This document shows, in pieces, positions 27,169-38,026 of a stretch of 64,000 nucleotides of DNA. Where the stretch lies: positions 62,001 to 126,000 of the forward strand of contig JACYLU010000011.1 of NCBI GenBank assembly GCA_015272325.1, written 5' to 3'. How positions within the stretch are numbered: position 1 is the first letter of the stretch; each line of letters starts with the position of its first letter. The stretch is from Synechococcales cyanobacterium C42_A2020_086 (GTDB lineage: Bacteria; Cyanobacteriota; Cyanobacteriia; Elainellales; Elainellaceae). The notes beneath the pieces are model-generated. The model did not search any database, had not been told where the DNA came from, and saw nothing but the letters and a program-made list of their open reading frames with translations. The position numbers were made by a program, and so were the translations under genes.

Positions 27169-28911
27169 TTACGAAGGCTGCACCAGAGGCGGTGTGTCCT
27201 CGGGCGAGGTCGGCTCTGAATCGAGTGAAGGCTCGGGTGAAGGCGTTTCCGAAGGAGCTGGCGTTGTCGGGACCTGCGGTGTCGCTTCTTCCGCAGTCTC
27301 AACCGGCTCAGCAGTGGGCACGAGCAACGGTGTCTCAATGACAGGAGTGGGTTGCCGTCGCAACCTCTCAAAAAAGCCTTTTACCTGATCGAACAACGGC
27401 AATAGCCCTGAGGCTTCAGGTTGCTCAGGCACAGCATCTGGCAATGCTCCCGATTCAGCCGGAGGCACTGGCGCAGGCTCTAGACCAGAAGATTCGGCGC
27501 TTTCAGACTCAGACGGCACGACCTGTTCGGGAATCAGAGTCTTCAAAGGCTCAACGGGTTCGGCTTCGATTTCAACGGGTAGGGGCGACGGTGACATTAG
27601 CTCGGGCGGTCCTGGAGGTGCCGGTACTTCCTCGTCTGGCGTGACGTCCAAGATCACTGAAGTTGGCGATGGCTGAGTTTCGGGCTGACTAGGTGCTTGA
27701 ACTGGTGCGAGCAGCTTACCGGACTCATCCCCAGCCTCATCCACTGTTGGGGAGGCACGGTCGGGTTGAGAGGGAACCTCAGTCGCTTCTGACGGTTCCG
27801 CAACCGTCGGCTCAGTCTCGGCGGTGGTCGGCATCTCAGGCTCTGGTAGCTCTTGCTCTTCGGGAGGTTCTGGTACCAACTCTTGCTCTTCAAGAGGTTC
27901 TGGTATCAAGACGGGTTCCTCTTCAGAGGCCGCTGGTTCGGGTTCGGGTTCTGGCTCGGGCACATAGACATAGGTAGGATCTACAATGCTCCGGGCTAGA
28001 CGCGGCGTTAACTCTCCTCGAATCAGCTGAGAAAGGGGATCGCTGCCGCCCGGTTCGTAGGTGACTAAATGCACCGTGTTGTTGTAGGTGTTGGTAATGG
28101 CATTGCCGCGTTCGTCCAGCAGTTCCAGTTGGACCCAATTTTTGCCGGGTTTGAGTCCAGTCAAGTAGATTGGTTCCCAGCGATCAAAAGTAAAGCTTTC
28201 GCCATTGATGGTGCAGCGAATCTGCCAGTCCGGGATGTCGTCCTCGGCACTTTCCTGAGCTACCAGATGCAGCGGCACGTTGGTCAAGTAAAAATCTAGC
28301 AGCACAGGCTCTGCTCCAATCACGCCTCGGGGGGCATTGTAAGTCAGCAGGGGTTTGTTTGGATCAGGAGCGTTGTCGGGAGTAGGAGTAAAGACGTGAA
28401 ACGTAGTTTGAGCATAGGCTCCTTCATTTTTGAAGCTTTCCTCCCAGGGGCGCACCGCGAAAACTCGTAGGGTATGAGTTCCTGGAGTGAGATCCTCAAT
28501 GAGCAACGGCTGGCTGACATCATAGATTTCGCTGTAGGTTTGGTTGTCTAGCACGACTTGCAGATGGGGACCCAACCCGAAGCTGCTGTCCTGAAATAGG
28601 GGTAAGTCATTTACCTGCAAGCGAACAGTAACCTGAGTGTCTTGCAGAATTTCGTTGGCTCGAGGAGCAATAATCTTGACCTGGGGTTGATATCCAGCTA
28701 GCCATGTTTCCAACTCGCGAATCGTTGCCGGCGGAGCCACTTCAGCCAGCCGACTGAAAAAGGGTTTCTTGACGGTGCCTGGGGGGAGTGCAGCGCGTGG
28801 TGTTGAGCTGCAGCTCACTAGCCCAAAGGCAACTACTCCTACCATCAACACCGTGAGTAGCCTAGTGAATAGTCTGGCTATTCCTCTCCATCTCCTATTT
28901 ATCCCCAGCAC
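27169..28911 (-). CDS. Large lipoprotein with Glu/Pro-rich tail, unknown function
   Basis: With the GTG at 28911 (AGGAG 9 bases upstream) the protein has 580 residues. ATG 28935 and GTG 28947 are alternative starts. A basic, hydrophobic signal ends in a lipobox (VAFGLVSC), so the mature protein is probably lipid-anchored. An all-beta region of about 280 residues follows, containing PQVKIIAPRANEILQDTQVTV and GPHLQVVLDNQTYSEIYDV, reminiscent of Ig-like modules. The last 250 residues are Pro/Glu/Ser-rich and low-complexity. I recall similar uncharacterised cyanobacterial proteins but no function. Confidence 0.75.
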   Translation of the reverse strand: MLGINRRWRGIARLFTRLLTVLMVGVVAFGLVSCSSTPRAALPPGTVKKPFFSRLAEVAPPATIRELETWLAGYQPQVKIIAPRANEILQDTQVTVRLQVNDLPLFQDSSFGLGPHLQVVLDNQTYSEIYDVSQPLLIEDLTPGTHTLRVFAVRPWEESFKNEGAYAQTTFHVFTPTPDNAPDPNKPLLTYNAPRGVIGAEPVLLDFYLTNVPLHLVAQESAEDDIPDWQIRCTINGESFTFDRWEPIYLTGLKPGKNWVQLELLDERGNAITNTYNNTVHLVTYEPGGSDPLSQLIRGELTPRLARSIVDPTYVYVPEPEPEPEPAASEEEPVLIPEPLEEQELVPEPPEEQELPEPEMPTTAETEPTVAEPSEATEVPSQPDRASPTVDEAGDESGKLLAPVQAPSQPETQPSPTSVILDVTPDEEVPAPPGPPELMSPSPLPVEIEAEPVEPLKTLIPEQVVPSESESAESSGLEPAPVPPAESGALPDAVPEQPEASGLLPLFDQVKGFFERLRRQPTPVIETPLLVPTAEPVETAEEATPQVPTTPAPSETPSPEPSLDSEPTSPEDTPPLVQPS

Positions 28912-29534
28912 AGCGTCATACTCCTGAACACTCATACTCCTGACCACTGAAGACGTAACCCCTTGAAGACAAGGATCACACAGTTGGCTCCTAGGGCACT
29001 ATAACGGATTATGTCTCTTTCACCACTTGCAGCAAGCTTTGCTTAGAGATTGAACGCCCTGCTTGCTCAATCTTTAACTTTGAGTAACCTGAGTCACCTT
29101 AACTTTAGTAAATAGTCCTGAATAGCCCTGAGCAAGCAGTCCTGTGCCGCTCACTGCCCGCCAAGCAGGTAAATCAGTGATGAGTTGAGGTGAATTGGCT
29201 GACAGGAGAGCTACCCTGTGATTCTGATGAGCGCAACAGCAAGGGTAGACTTCCACAGTTTTACCGAGGAGAATCTTTTACTTTATCTGAAATCTATTGA
29301 TTGTATTAGCTGCTTCCTGGATATACTTCATAAAAATTCAATATCTATCCCGGCAGTTTTCTAGCGATATGGCAAGTGCCTTCTTCTATCTTGTTTTCAA
29401 CCATTTTCCTATTGTTATCATCGAATGTTTCGATTTGTAAAAAATTATAAATGGTGAGCATTTTACTTACTGATGATGCACGTGAAATGCTTGTGAATCA
29501 AGGATTTCCCATTTTAATTATTGTTAACTCGTCG

Positions 29535-29563
29535 TAAAACGGGGCGAAATACAGTTCTATAAT
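29535..29563 (+). promoter_or_regulatory. Probable psaA promoter (perfect -10 TATAAT)
   Basis: TATAAT at 29558-29563 with a poor -35 (TAAAAC at 29535-29540, 17-bp spacing) predicts a start near 29570, giving a leader of roughly 258 bases. As I recall, Synechocystis psaAB is transcribed from promoters a little over 200 bases upstream, which agrees. The TTAA-rich sequence just upstream (29511-29530) could be a degenerate RpaB/HLR1-type site, but it matches the consensus poorly. Confidence 0.6.
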
Positions 29564-29807
29564 GCTCGTCAGTACCTCAGCAGGTGGTGAAGGCTGCTCA
29601 AACTACCCAGAGTAGTCACAGTCTGTTTCCTCCAACACCGAGCGAGCAAAGTCTAGATTTCAAATAGACGCTCCCATCTGGTCTTATCCGCCTCGTTATC
29701 TGAAGTTTCTTTGCATAGGCAAAGAGATTGAGGGAGGAAGCAGCCGCACAAGCTCTACGAATAGTGTTTGTGCCCCACTTGCGCCATAGGCTACTCGTTT
29801 CCTTGTC

Positions 29808-29827
29808 TAGAGAGAGGAGAGTCTCTA
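29808..29827 (+). promoter_or_regulatory. psaA ribosome binding site inside a hairpin loop
   Basis: TAGAGA (29808-29813) pairs perfectly with TCTCTA (29822-29827), which abuts the ATG. The Shine-Dalgarno AGGAG lies in the 8-base loop. This decides the ATG at 29828 as the start, although the frame is open 60 bases further upstream. Confidence 0.6.
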
Positions 29828-32095
29828 ATGACAACTACCCCACGGGAGCGAGAGGCAGCAACCTCGAAGGTCAGAGTGGTGGTCGATAAGGATCCCGTTC
29901 CTACTTCTTTCGAGAAGTGGGCACAGCCTGGTCACTTCGACCGCACTTTAGCAAAGGGTCCAAAAACAACTGCTTGGATCTGGAACCTTCATGCCGACGC
30001 TCACGATTTTGATAGTCATACCAGTGACCTAGAAGATATATCTCGTAAAATCTTCAGCGCACACTTCGGGCACTTAGCCGTGGTGTTCGTCTGGCTGAGT
30101 GGCATGTATTTCCATGGCGCTCGTTTTTCAAACTATGAAGCTTGGCTGGCTGACCCCTTGAGCATCAAACCGAGTGCTCAGGTGGTTTGGCCCATCGTGG
30201 GTCAAGAAATTTTGAATGGTGATGTGGGTGGTGGTTTCCACGGCATCCAAATTACCTCTGGATTTTTCCAACTTTGGCGTGCTGCTGGAATTACGAATGA
30301 GTTCCAGCTCTACTGCACGGCGATTGGTGGCTTGGTGATGGCTGGTCTGATGCTGTTCGCGGGCTGGTTCCATTACCATAAGCGCGCTCCCAAGCTGGAG
30401 TGGTTCCAGAATGTGGAATCTATGATGAACCATCACCTGGCAGGTCTGCTGGGCTTGGGTTCTCTGTCTTGGGCGGGTCACCAGATCCACGTGGCGTTGC
30501 CGATTAACAAAATGCTAGATGCAGGGGTTGCTCCTCAAGACATCCCCTTGCCTCAAGAGTTCATCTTGAACCGTGATCTGATCGCGGACCTCTATCCCAG
30601 TTTTGCCAAAGGGCTTGTTCCTTTCTTCACACTCAACTGGGGTGAGTACTCAGATTTCCTCACCTTCAAGGGAGGATTAAACCCGGTCACGGGAGGGCTG
30701 TGGCTGTCGGATACGGCTCACCACCACTTGGCAATTGCGGTTCTGTTCCTGATTGCAGGTCATATGTACCGGACCAACTGGGGTATCGGTCATAGCATGA
30801 AGGAAATCCTTGAGAACCATAAGGGCCCCTTCACCGGTGAGGGTCACAAAGGTCTCTATGAAATCCTCACGACCTCATGGCATGCGCAACTGGCGATCAA
30901 CTTGGCTCTGCTAGGTTCGTTGACCATTATTGTGGCGCAGCACATGTACGCAATGCCGCCCTATCCTTATTTGGCAACCGATTACGCGACTCAGCTGTCC
31001 ATCTTTACCCACCACATGTGGATTGGTGGATTCCTGATCGTAGGAGCGGGTGCTCATGGTGCGATCTTCATGGTGCGGGACTATGACCCGGCCAAAAACG
31101 TCAATAACCTTCTGGATCGGGTGATTCGGCATCGCGATGCCATTATCTCTCACCTCAACTGGGTGTGCATTTTCCTTGGCTTCCACAGCTTTGGTCTGTA
31201 CATCCACAATGACACCATGCGTGCTCTGGGTCGTCCCCAAGACATGTTCTCGGATACGGCAATCCAGCTGCAGCCTGTGTTTGCGCAATGGATTCAAAAT
31301 CTGCACACGCTAGCCCCCGGCAATACGGCTCCCAATGCGATTGAACCGGCTAGCTACGCCTTTGGTGGCGGCATTGTAGCTGTCGGCGGTAAGGTCGCGA
31401 TGATGCCAATTGCCCTAGGTACGGCAGATTTCATGGTCCACCATATCCATGCCTTCACGATTCACGTGACGGTGCTGATTCTGCTCAAGGGCGTACTTTA
31501 TGCTCGCAGCTCGCGTCTGATTCCTGATAAGGCAAACTTGGGCTTCCGCTTCCCCTGCGATGGTCCTGGTCGAGGTGGTACCTGCCAGGTTTCTGGTTGG
31601 GATCACGTCTTCCTCGGTCTGTTCTGGATGTATAACTCGCTGTCGGTGGCTATTTTCCACTTCAGCTGGAAGATGCAGTCAGATGTGTGGGGTACAGTCG
31701 GCGCTGACGGCTCGGTTTCGCACATTACGGGCGGTAACTTCGCTCAAAGTGCTTTAACGATTAACGGCTGGCTGCGTGACTTCCTCTGGGCACAGGCAGC
31801 TCAGGTGATTGGCTCCTATGGTTCAGCATTGTCTGCTTATGGCTTGCTGTTCTTGGGCGCTCACTTTGTCTGGGCATTTAGCTTGATGTTCCTGTTCAGT
31901 GGTCGTGGCTACTGGCAAGAACTAATTGAGTCAATTGTTTGGGCTCACAACAAGCTACGGGTGGCCCCTGCGATTCAGCCTCGCGCTCTGAGCATTATTC
32001 AGGGTCGTGCGGTTGGCGTTGCTCACTACCTCCTTGGAGGTATTGTGACAACCTGGTCATTCTTCTTAGCTCGGATCATTGCAGTAGGCGGCTAG
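29828..32095 (+). CDS. psaA: Photosystem I P700 chlorophyll a apoprotein A1
   Basis: A 755-residue PsaA, one half of the PSI reaction-centre heterodimer in the thylakoid membrane. It has eleven expected membrane helices, many helix His ligands for chlorophyll (for example [16 protein letters not shown]), and the F_X cluster loop [13 protein letters not shown], which supplies two of the four Cys ligands. The start [20 protein letters not shown] agrees with other cyanobacterial PsaA. psaB follows 176 bases downstream and the two are normally co-transcribed. Confidence 0.99.
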   Translation: MTTTPREREAATSKVRVVVDKDPVPTSFEKWAQPGHFDRTLAKGPKTTAWIWNLHADAHDFDSHTSDLEDISRKIFSAHFGHLAVVFVWLSGMYFHGARFSNYEAWLADPLSIKPSAQVVWPIVGQEILNGDVGGGFHGIQITSGFFQLWRAAGITNEFQLYCTAIGGLVMAGLMLFAGWFHYHKRAPKLEWFQNVESMMNHHLAGLLGLGSLSWAGHQIHVALPINKMLDAGVAPQDIPLPQEFILNRDLIADLYPSFAKGLVPFFTLNWGEYSDFLTFKGGLNPVTGGLWLSDTAHHHLAIAVLFLIAGHMYRTNWGIGHSMKEILENHKGPFTGEGHKGLYEILTTSWHAQLAINLALLGSLTIIVAQHMYAMPPYPYLATDYATQLSIFTHHMWIGGFLIVGAGAHGAIFMVRDYDPAKNVNNLLDRVIRHRDAIISHLNWVCIFLGFHSFGLYIHNDTMRALGRPQDMFSDTAIQLQPVFAQWIQNLHTLAPGNTAPNAIEPASYAFGGGIVAVGGKVAMMPIALGTADFMVHHIHAFTIHVTVLILLKGVLYARSSRLIPDKANLGFRFPCDGPGRGGTCQVSGWDHVFLGLFWMYNSLSVAIFHFSWKMQSDVWGTVGADGSVSHITGGNFAQSALTINGWLRDFLWAQAAQVIGSYGSALSAYGLLFLGAHFVWAFSLMFLFSGRGYWQELIESIVWAHNKLRVAPAIQPRALSIIQGRAVGVAHYLLGGIVTTWSFFLARIIAVGG

Positions 32096-32246
32096 TCGCT
32101 GTGAACTCCTCTCTAGGCGCTGGAGCATAGCGGTGAACTCAGGACTGCAGATGGCGCAGAGCTTGATTAGCCAATGGTCTTACTGTGATTCTGGGTTCGC
32201 CTGCTGGCATTCAGTACACTAGAGGCTGATGTGAAACGCTGCTAGC

Positions 32247-32265
32247 TAATTGAGAACTTCAATTA
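32247..32265 (+). promoter_or_regulatory. Hairpin before the psaB ribosome site
   Basis: TAATTGA (32247-32253) and TCAATTA (32259-32265) form a perfect 7-bp stem around a GAACT loop. The AGGA Shine-Dalgarno overlaps the base of the stem, and the ATG follows 6 bases after the stem. It could modulate psaB translation or mark a processing site in the psaA-psaB spacer. Confidence 0.45.
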
Positions 32266-32271
32266 GGACTT

Positions 32272-34500
32272 ATGGCAACAAAATTCCCTAAATTTAGCCA
32301 GGGTCTGGCTCAGGATCCGACCACTCGTCGGATTTGGTACGGGATTGCCACTGCCCACGATTTTGAAAGCCACGATGGCATGACGGAGGAAAATCTTTAC
32401 CAGAAGATTTTTGCTTCGCACTTCGGACATCTGGCAATCATCTTCCTCTGGACTTCCGGTAACCTGTTCCATGTCGCCTGGCAAGGCAACTTTGAGCAGT
32501 GGATCAAAGATCCGCTCAACACGCGTCCCATCGCCCACGCGATTTGGGATCCTCACTTTGGTCAGGCCGCTGTTGATGCTTTTACGCGCGCTGGTGCGAC
32601 CTACCCGGTTAACATTACCTACTCCGGGATCTATCACTGGTGGTACACCATCGGGATGCGGACCAACTCCGATCTCTACATGGGTTCCATCTTCCTGATG
32701 ATTCTGGCAGCTGTGATGCTGTTCGCCGGTTGGCTTCACCTGCAGCCGAAGTTTCGTCCTAGCTTGTCCTGGTTCAAGAACGCCGAGTCGCGCCTGAATC
32801 ACCATTTGGCAGGGCTGTTTGGTGTAAGCTCCTTGGCTTGGGCTGGTCACCTGATTCACGTGGCTATCCCTGAGTCTCGCGGTCAGCATGTAGGCTGGAA
32901 CAACTTCCTGTCTACGCCGCCCCACCCTGCGGGTCTGGCACCGTTCTTTACTGGTAACTGGGGTGTCTACGCTGAGAACCCAGATACAGCGAGCCATATC
33001 TTTGGTACAGCTCAGGGGGCTGGGAGTGCCATCCTAACCTTTGTGGGCGGCTTCCATCCGCAAACCGAGTCGCTCTGGCTCACGGATATGGCGCATCACC
33101 ATCTGGCGATTGCGGTGCTCTTTATCGTGGCAGGTCACATGTATCGCACGAACTTCGGCATTGGTCACAGCATTAAGGAAATGCTGGACTCCAAAGCCGG
33201 TCTGTTTGGCGGTCGCAGTGAAGGACAGTTCAACCTGCCCCACCAAGGGCTGTATGACACCTACAACAACTCCCTACACTTCCAGTTGGCATTCCACTTG
33301 GCTGCTCTGGGCGTGATTACCTCGCTGGTTGCCCAGCATATGTATTCGCTGCCGCCTTACGCCTTCATGGCGCGGGATTACACCACGCAAGCAGCGCTCT
33401 ACACCCATCACCAGTACATTGCTGGTTTCATTATGGTGGGTGCCTTCGCTCATGGCGCGATCTTCCTGGTGCGGGACTACGATCCGGCACAGAATAAAGG
33501 CAATGTGCTTGATCGCGTCCTGCAGCACAAAGAGGCAATCATCTCGCATTTGAGCTGGGTGTCTCTGTTCTTGGGCTTCCATACCCTGGGTCTGTATGTC
33601 CACAATGATGTTGTCCAAGCCTTTGGTACTCCTGAAAAGCAAATCCTGATTGAGCCGGTGTTTGCTCAGTTCATTCAGGCATCTCACGGTAAGCTGCTCT
33701 ACGGCTTCGATACCCTACTGTCGAATCCAGACAGCATTGCCTCCACCGCTTGGCCCAATCACGGCAACGTCTGGCTACCCGGCTGGTTGGATGCCATCAA
33801 CAGCGGTACAAACTCGCTGTTCTTGACCATTGGACCTGGTGACTTCTTGGTTCACCATGCGATCGCTCTTGGACTGCACACTACGACGCTGATCCTAGTG
33901 AAGGGCGCGTTGGATGCTCGCGGTTCTAAGCTCATGCCGGACAAAAAAGACTTCGGCTACACCTTCCCTTGCGATGGTCCTGGCCGCGGCGGTACCTGCG
34001 ACATCTCTGCTTGGGATGCCTTCTATCTGGCGATGTTCTGGATGCTCAACACGATTGGTTGGGTCACCTTCTACTGGCACTGGAAGCACCTAGGTATTTG
34101 GCAGGGCAACGTGGCTCAATTTAACGAGTCTTCGACCTACCTAATGGGCTGGCTACGGGATTACCTGTGGCTGAACTCCGCTCAGCTGATCAACGGCTAC
34201 AACCCCTATGGCATGAATGCTCTGGCGGTCTGGGCTTGGATGTTCCTGTTTGGACACTTGGTTTGGGCAACTGGCTTCATGTTCCTGATCTCCTGGAGAG
34301 GCTACTGGCAGGAGCTGATTGAAACGATTGTTTGGGCACACGAGCGTACCCCTCTAGCTAACCTCGTTCGCTGGAAGGACAAGCCCGTTGCACTGTCCAT
34401 CGTTCAGGCTCGCTTGGTTGGTTTGGCTCACTTTACGGTGGGTTATGTCCTAACCTATGCTGCCTTCTTGATTGCCTCAACGGCCAGTCGCTACGGTTGA
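32272..34500 (+). CDS. psaB: Photosystem I P700 chlorophyll a apoprotein A2
   Basis: A 742-residue PsaB, partner of PsaA in the PSI core. The protein starts [20 protein letters not shown] as in other cyanobacteria. The F_X loop [13 protein letters not shown] supplies the other two Cys of the interpolypeptide 4Fe-4S cluster. Membrane helices with paired His such as [12 protein letters not shown] and [12 protein letters not shown] are conserved. It is preceded by a small hairpin and ended by a strong intrinsic terminator. Confidence 0.99.
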   Translation: MATKFPKFSQGLAQDPTTRRIWYGIATAHDFESHDGMTEENLYQKIFASHFGHLAIIFLWTSGNLFHVAWQGNFEQWIKDPLNTRPIAHAIWDPHFGQAAVDAFTRAGATYPVNITYSGIYHWWYTIGMRTNSDLYMGSIFLMILAAVMLFAGWLHLQPKFRPSLSWFKNAESRLNHHLAGLFGVSSLAWAGHLIHVAIPESRGQHVGWNNFLSTPPHPAGLAPFFTGNWGVYAENPDTASHIFGTAQGAGSAILTFVGGFHPQTESLWLTDMAHHHLAIAVLFIVAGHMYRTNFGIGHSIKEMLDSKAGLFGGRSEGQFNLPHQGLYDTYNNSLHFQLAFHLAALGVITSLVAQHMYSLPPYAFMARDYTTQAALYTHHQYIAGFIMVGAFAHGAIFLVRDYDPAQNKGNVLDRVLQHKEAIISHLSWVSLFLGFHTLGLYVHNDVVQAFGTPEKQILIEPVFAQFIQASHGKLLYGFDTLLSNPDSIASTAWPNHGNVWLPGWLDAINSGTNSLFLTIGPGDFLVHHAIALGLHTTTLILVKGALDARGSKLMPDKKDFGYTFPCDGPGRGGTCDISAWDAFYLAMFWMLNTIGWVTFYWHWKHLGIWQGNVAQFNESSTYLMGWLRDYLWLNSAQLINGYNPYGMNALAVWAWMFLFGHLVWATGFMFLISWRGYWQELIETIVWAHERTPLANLVRWKDKPVALSIVQARLVGLAHFTVGYVLTYAAFLIASTASRYG

Positions 34501-34551
34501 TCAGCCTAGAGAGGCTCTACTTGATTAACCTTGATTAACTAACTCATTCAG

Positions 34552-34583
34552 TCCCCTGTCTCTGTGTAGGCGGGGGATTTTTT
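34552..34583 (+). terminator. Intrinsic terminator of psaAB
   Basis: Positions 34552-34561 pair with 34568-34577 over ten consecutive positions, two of them G-U, around a CUGUGU loop, followed by six T residues. It lies 52 bases after the psaB stop. Confidence 0.85.
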
Positions 34584-34600
34584 ATAGACAAAATCCAACG

Positions 34601-34625
34601 AAAAAAGCGGGTTAATTGCCCGCTT
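34601..34625 (-). terminator. Intrinsic terminator of the transaldolase gene
   Basis: AAGCGGG (34605-34611) and CCCGCTT (34619-34625) form a 7-bp stem. On the minus strand the stem runs into TTTTTT (34606-34601). It therefore serves the transaldolase gene, back to back with the psaAB terminator. Confidence 0.8.
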
Positions 34626-34631
34626 ATCTAT

Positions 34632-34659
34632 CCGTCTATCTAATTCCGTCTATCTAATT
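34632..34659. repeat. 14-bp perfect tandem duplication
   Basis: CCGTCTATCTAATT occurs twice without a spacer in the short interval between the transaldolase terminator and its stop codon. On the minus strand it would lie in the 3' untranslated region. Confidence 0.95.
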
Positions 34660-34713
34660 TCAGACTCACTCGCTAGGATGCTTAGGGTTGAATAACTGGC
34701 AGGACGTACATGG

Positions 34714-35892
34714 TTACGCTACCTTTGCCATCAGCACTGCCCCTAGGCCTGCTCCCATTTCCTCTGGGGTAATTTTGCCATCTTTATTGGCATCAAGTGC
34801 ATCAAAGACGGCATCGGTACCCAGCCACTCTTCCCGAGTAATAAAGCCATCGCCATCGAGATCGTACATGTGGAAGATATTTTCCGTTGCATGGCTAAAC
34901 GTTTCATCGCTTTCGAGCCGTGCCAACCGCTCCGCCAGCAGGGTCTCTAGCGTTTCCAGCGCCTTGGTGAAGCCCTTAATACCTTCATCCAGCTTCTCGG
35001 ACGCCATGCGGTCTTCGGCATGCATTTTGTCGAAGGTGGCCTTGTCCATCGGAATCTTCTCGATTGCCATAGCTGCAGCCTTGCTCGGATCAAGTTTGCG
35101 CACCAGCTCACCCTGAGTCGCCTGCAACTCGCCTAACAGTGCCGGCGAAATGGTCAACAAATCGCAGCCAGCTAGCTCGATGATCTCGCCGATGTTGCGG
35201 AAGCTTGCTCCCATAACTTCGGTGGTGTAGCCAAACTTCTTGTAGTAGTTGTAGATCTGAGTCACCGACTGCACGCCTGGGTCCTCGGCACCGCTATACT
35301 CCTTACCTGTTTCCTTCTTATACCAGTCGAGAATGCGTCCGACAAACGGCGAAATCAGCGTTACTCCAGCTTCGGCACAAGCAATGGCTTGGTGAATACC
35401 AAACAGCAAGGTCAAATTGCAGTGGATGCCTTCTTTCTCCAACACTTCAGCTGCTTTAATGCCTTCCCAGGTCGAGGCGATCTTGATCAAGATGCGTTCG
35501 CGGGAAATACCGGCTGCTTCGTACTGAGCAATCAGAGAGCGCCCTTTTTCGATTGTGGCTTCTGTATCGTAGGACAGGCGGGCATCAACCTCGGTGGAAA
35601 CCCGTTTAGGCACGATTTCTAGAATCTTTAAACCGAAGGCAACGGCCAAGCGATCAAACGCTAGGCTGACAATATCTTGACTGGTTGCATCTGGGCCAGC
35701 ATCTTGCTTTGCCTGCTTCAAGGTTTCATCTACAATTCCCTGATATTCCGGCATTTGGGCAGCGGCAGTAATCAGTGAGGGGTTCGTTGTGGCATCTCGA
35801 GGCTTAAACTTTTGAATTGCCTGAATATCCCCGGTATCTGCAACGACGACCGTCATTTCCCGCAGTTGCTCCAACAAATTCTTCTCAGCCAT
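34714..35892 (-). CDS. tal: Transaldolase with C-terminal EF-hand pair
   Basis: A 392-residue protein. The first about 330 residues are a transaldolase of the E. coli TalB type: [32 protein letters not shown] (the Schiff-base Lys is in LIKIAS), then [18 protein letters not shown] and [12 protein letters not shown]. The C-terminus adds two EF-hands, [13 protein letters not shown] and [13 protein letters not shown], both with Asp/Asn at the calcium positions. The fusion is known from cyanobacteria and suggests calcium-responsive control of the pentose phosphate pathway, though I know of no proof. The ATG at 35892 has AAGGAT 7 bases upstream, so the longer frame to 35973 is rejected. Confidence 0.95.
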   Translation of the reverse strand: MAEKNLLEQLREMTVVVADTGDIQAIQKFKPRDATTNPSLITAAAQMPEYQGIVDETLKQAKQDAGPDATSQDIVSLAFDRLAVAFGLKILEIVPKRVSTEVDARLSYDTEATIEKGRSLIAQYEAAGISRERILIKIASTWEGIKAAEVLEKEGIHCNLTLLFGIHQAIACAEAGVTLISPFVGRILDWYKKETGKEYSGAEDPGVQSVTQIYNYYKKFGYTTEVMGASFRNIGEIIELAGCDLLTISPALLGELQATQGELVRKLDPSKAAAMAIEKIPMDKATFDKMHAEDRMASEKLDEGIKGFTKALETLETLLAERLARLESDETFSHATENIFHMYDLDGDGFITREEWLGTDAVFDALDANKDGKITPEEMGAGLGAVLMAKVA

Positions 35893-36284
35893 GGATTTAT
35901 CCTTAGAGTTGCTTGCTAATTGGGGAGGCAGAGCGTGATCGCGACCTGGTTTGATCAAATCCGTTTGATTCAACTAGTGTCGTTACCAGTGTCATCAGAC
36001 TATCAGACCAGTCCCGTGAGGCAACGTAGCCTAGTAAACCGCGTCGCCCTAGAGAAGCCAACCTGTTGATCTCAGTGTCATCCTAGCGCTGTTCATTCCA
36101 GGGACAGAGGAATTTTTCAAAGATTTTCAGATTGGGTAGAGTGTATTCTCCCTTCTACTGGGGCAAGAGAATTGCGAGGCAATCTAGCAAGGTGGCACAG
36201 GGCACTCCATTCCAGCAGCAACCTTGGCTAGAACGTTAAGTAGAACGTTGGATAGAATGACACTCCCTACAAGAAGGCATACCC
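35893..36284. other. Divergent spacer tal / acyltransferase
   Basis: 392 bases without a gene, expected to hold both promoters. It contains an imperfect 12-bp duplication, TAGAACGTTAAG/TAGAACGTTGGA, at 36229-36252 just before the acyltransferase. I see nothing else. Confidence 0.5.
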
Positions 36285-37493
36285 ATGTCGCGGCGCTCAT
36301 GTCCCTTTTATCCTCCAAAGCTCAATCCGCCCCTAGTGCGGCTGCTGCAAACGCTGGGGCCGACGGTTGTGCGATGGACTCATCAGCTAGAGCTGATCAT
36401 CAGTACTGAGTCAGACGTGCAGCTTTCGACTTTACAGAACCAGCCCTGTTTGCTGCTGTGCAACCATCCGACGTTTCACGATCCCATTGTGCTGTTTTTG
36501 TTTTCCGCGCGTTTGAGGAAGCCATTCTACTATTTGGCAGCTCATGAGCAATTTAGCGGCATTCAGGGTCAGCTCTATCAACGCTTGGGGGCTTACTCAG
36601 TGCGGCGGGGGCAACCTGATCGCGCTAGCGTCGCCCAAACGTTTCAGGTCTTGGCCCAGCCTGATTCAAAGCTGGTGATTTTTCCCGAAGGCGGCTGCTC
36701 GTTCCAGAACGATACGGTCATGCCGTTTCGCCCAGGAGCGGTGCAAATGGCCCTGCAGTCCCTAGCAAAGCAAGCTAGAGCAGGAACGGCGTCAGATCTG
36801 CTGGTGGTTCCAATGAGTCTTAAATACCGCTACACTCGCTCAATGACTGCCGTCATCGAACAAACGCTGAGCCAGTTGGAGCGGGCGACGGGTGCTTCGG
36901 GCATTGGAAATAGCTACCAGCGGCTGCGGGAAGTGTCAGGGCGGGTGATTCGGCAGTGTGAGCTGGAATATGGTCTGACGCCGCCCCCAACGGCCGATTG
37001 GAACCAGCGGATTACGAACATTAAAACGGAAATTTTGCAGCAGTGCGAACAGCGCCTTGGCGTCACCCCAATTCCTGGGATAGCCAATCGCGAACGGGTT
37101 TATCACATGCAACAGCTACTAGAAGACCGCTATAGCGTATTTTTGGCAGACGGCACGGATAGTTGGGAAGTGCTGCACAAAGCATTAGGACGAGTGCTGA
37201 ACTTCGATGCTATCTACGATGGCTATGTAGCTGAGAAACCAACGCCAGAGCGCTTTTTAGATACACTCGTACGCTTGGAACGAGAAGTGTTCAATATTGA
37301 TCAACCTACCCCCAAGGGCTATCGTCAGGCGTTTCTGCGAGTCGGCACTCCGGTTCCACTCAAGCCGTATCTCAACGATTATGCCAAAAATCGCGCTGCC
37401 ACCGTCAAAACCTTAGTGCATGAGCTGCAGCAGACCGTTCAAACCAATTTGAACCTGTTGTCTGAGGCTACCGCAAGAGGTATTTCATGGTGA
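36285..37493 (+). CDS. 1-acylglycerol-3-phosphate acyltransferase-like protein
   Basis: A 402-residue protein whose first about 220 residues are a PlsC-type acyltransferase. Block I is CNHPTFHDP, with the His61-x4-Asp66 catalytic pair, and block III is FPEGG at 133-137. The C-terminal 180 residues are not part of the usual domain and are mostly helical. The enzyme probably acylates a lysophospholipid or related acceptor in membrane lipid synthesis. Its last 26 bases overlap the end of the convergent DUF2141 gene. Confidence 0.85.
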   Translation: MSRRSCPFYPPKLNPPLVRLLQTLGPTVVRWTHQLELIISTESDVQLSTLQNQPCLLLCNHPTFHDPIVLFLFSARLRKPFYYLAAHEQFSGIQGQLYQRLGAYSVRRGQPDRASVAQTFQVLAQPDSKLVIFPEGGCSFQNDTVMPFRPGAVQMALQSLAKQARAGTASDLLVVPMSLKYRYTRSMTAVIEQTLSQLERATGASGIGNSYQRLREVSGRVIRQCELEYGLTPPPTADWNQRITNIKTEILQQCEQRLGVTPIPGIANRERVYHMQQLLEDRYSVFLADGTDSWEVLHKALGRVLNFDAIYDGYVAEKPTPERFLDTLVRLEREVFNIDQPTPKGYRQAFLRVGTPVPLKPYLNDYAKNRAATVKTLVHELQQTVQTNLNLLSEATARGISW

Positions 37494-37908
37494 TCGAGAC
37501 AACCGTCTGGTCGGGGCACAGTTCAAAAGCGGCGTGCTGAAACGGAGGTACTCCCTTCCAAATAGGCGGATTGCTAGAAAACCCGATACCCTCTTTGGGA
37601 ATCCCGAAGGCGTTGCAGTTGAGCTGACCATCTTGATTTTCGTCGTGATGAGCAGCGGCTGCGTAGTAGCCCCAAGGCAGATCAGGGAAAGTGATGATCA
37701 AGGGAATGTCTGAAATCTCAAAGCAGCTCGACCGCGTGGCTTTAGCAGCAGTATTTGGGTAACCATCGGGGTGGTTAAATAGAGCGACACACACTACCCC
37801 CTGCCGATTGCGCAGATTCGTCAATTCAACGGTGAGGGTTGCCCGCTCAGCGAGTTCTAGTGTTGAGCCAAGTCGATGCGGAAAGGGGGACGGTTCCACA
37901 GGGGTCAC
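37468..37908 (-). CDS. DUF2141 family protein
   Basis: A 146-residue protein matching DUF2141. It shows GVVCVALFNHPDGYPNTAAKA, then PDLPWGYYAAAAHHDENQDGQL, then FGIPKEGIGFSSNP. The domain is a small beta-sandwich usually found in exported proteins, but no signal peptide is evident here. Function is unknown. The HDENQDGQLNCN segment could bind a metal ion. It overlaps the acyltransferase tail by 26 bases in opposite orientation. Confidence 0.85.
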   Translation of the reverse strand: MTPVEPSPFPHRLGSTLELAERATLTVELTNLRNRQGVVCVALFNHPDGYPNTAAKATRSSCFEISDIPLIITFPDLPWGYYAAAAHHDENQDGQLNCNAFGIPKEGIGFSSNPPIWKGVPPFQHAAFELCPDQTVVSITMKYLLR

Positions 37909-38026
37909 TCCAGCAGAGAATGGGGGATGGAAACAGCAATGAAGTTGGGTAAAACGCCAAGATAGAGCGTCACAGCGCTATGCTCACTCTACCGCAACTC
38001 CAGCAGCCGATCCAACTGTCCCCAAA

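Larger units (their letters stand above)
28912..29827. other. psaA upstream region
   Basis: About 0.9 kb without a gene. The proximal part is AT-rich and holds the psaA promoter and leader annotated separately. A 10-bp duplication with one mismatch (AATAGTCCTG/AATAGCCCTG) lies at 29111-29130. Open frames inside it have no family resemblance. Confidence 0.6.

Noticed and set aside
29074-29256. 60-codon minus-strand frame upstream of psaA
   Set aside because: No features; the region behaves like promoter sequence.
32263-32997. 244-codon minus-strand frame antisense to psaB
   Set aside because: Antisense shadow of a certain gene.
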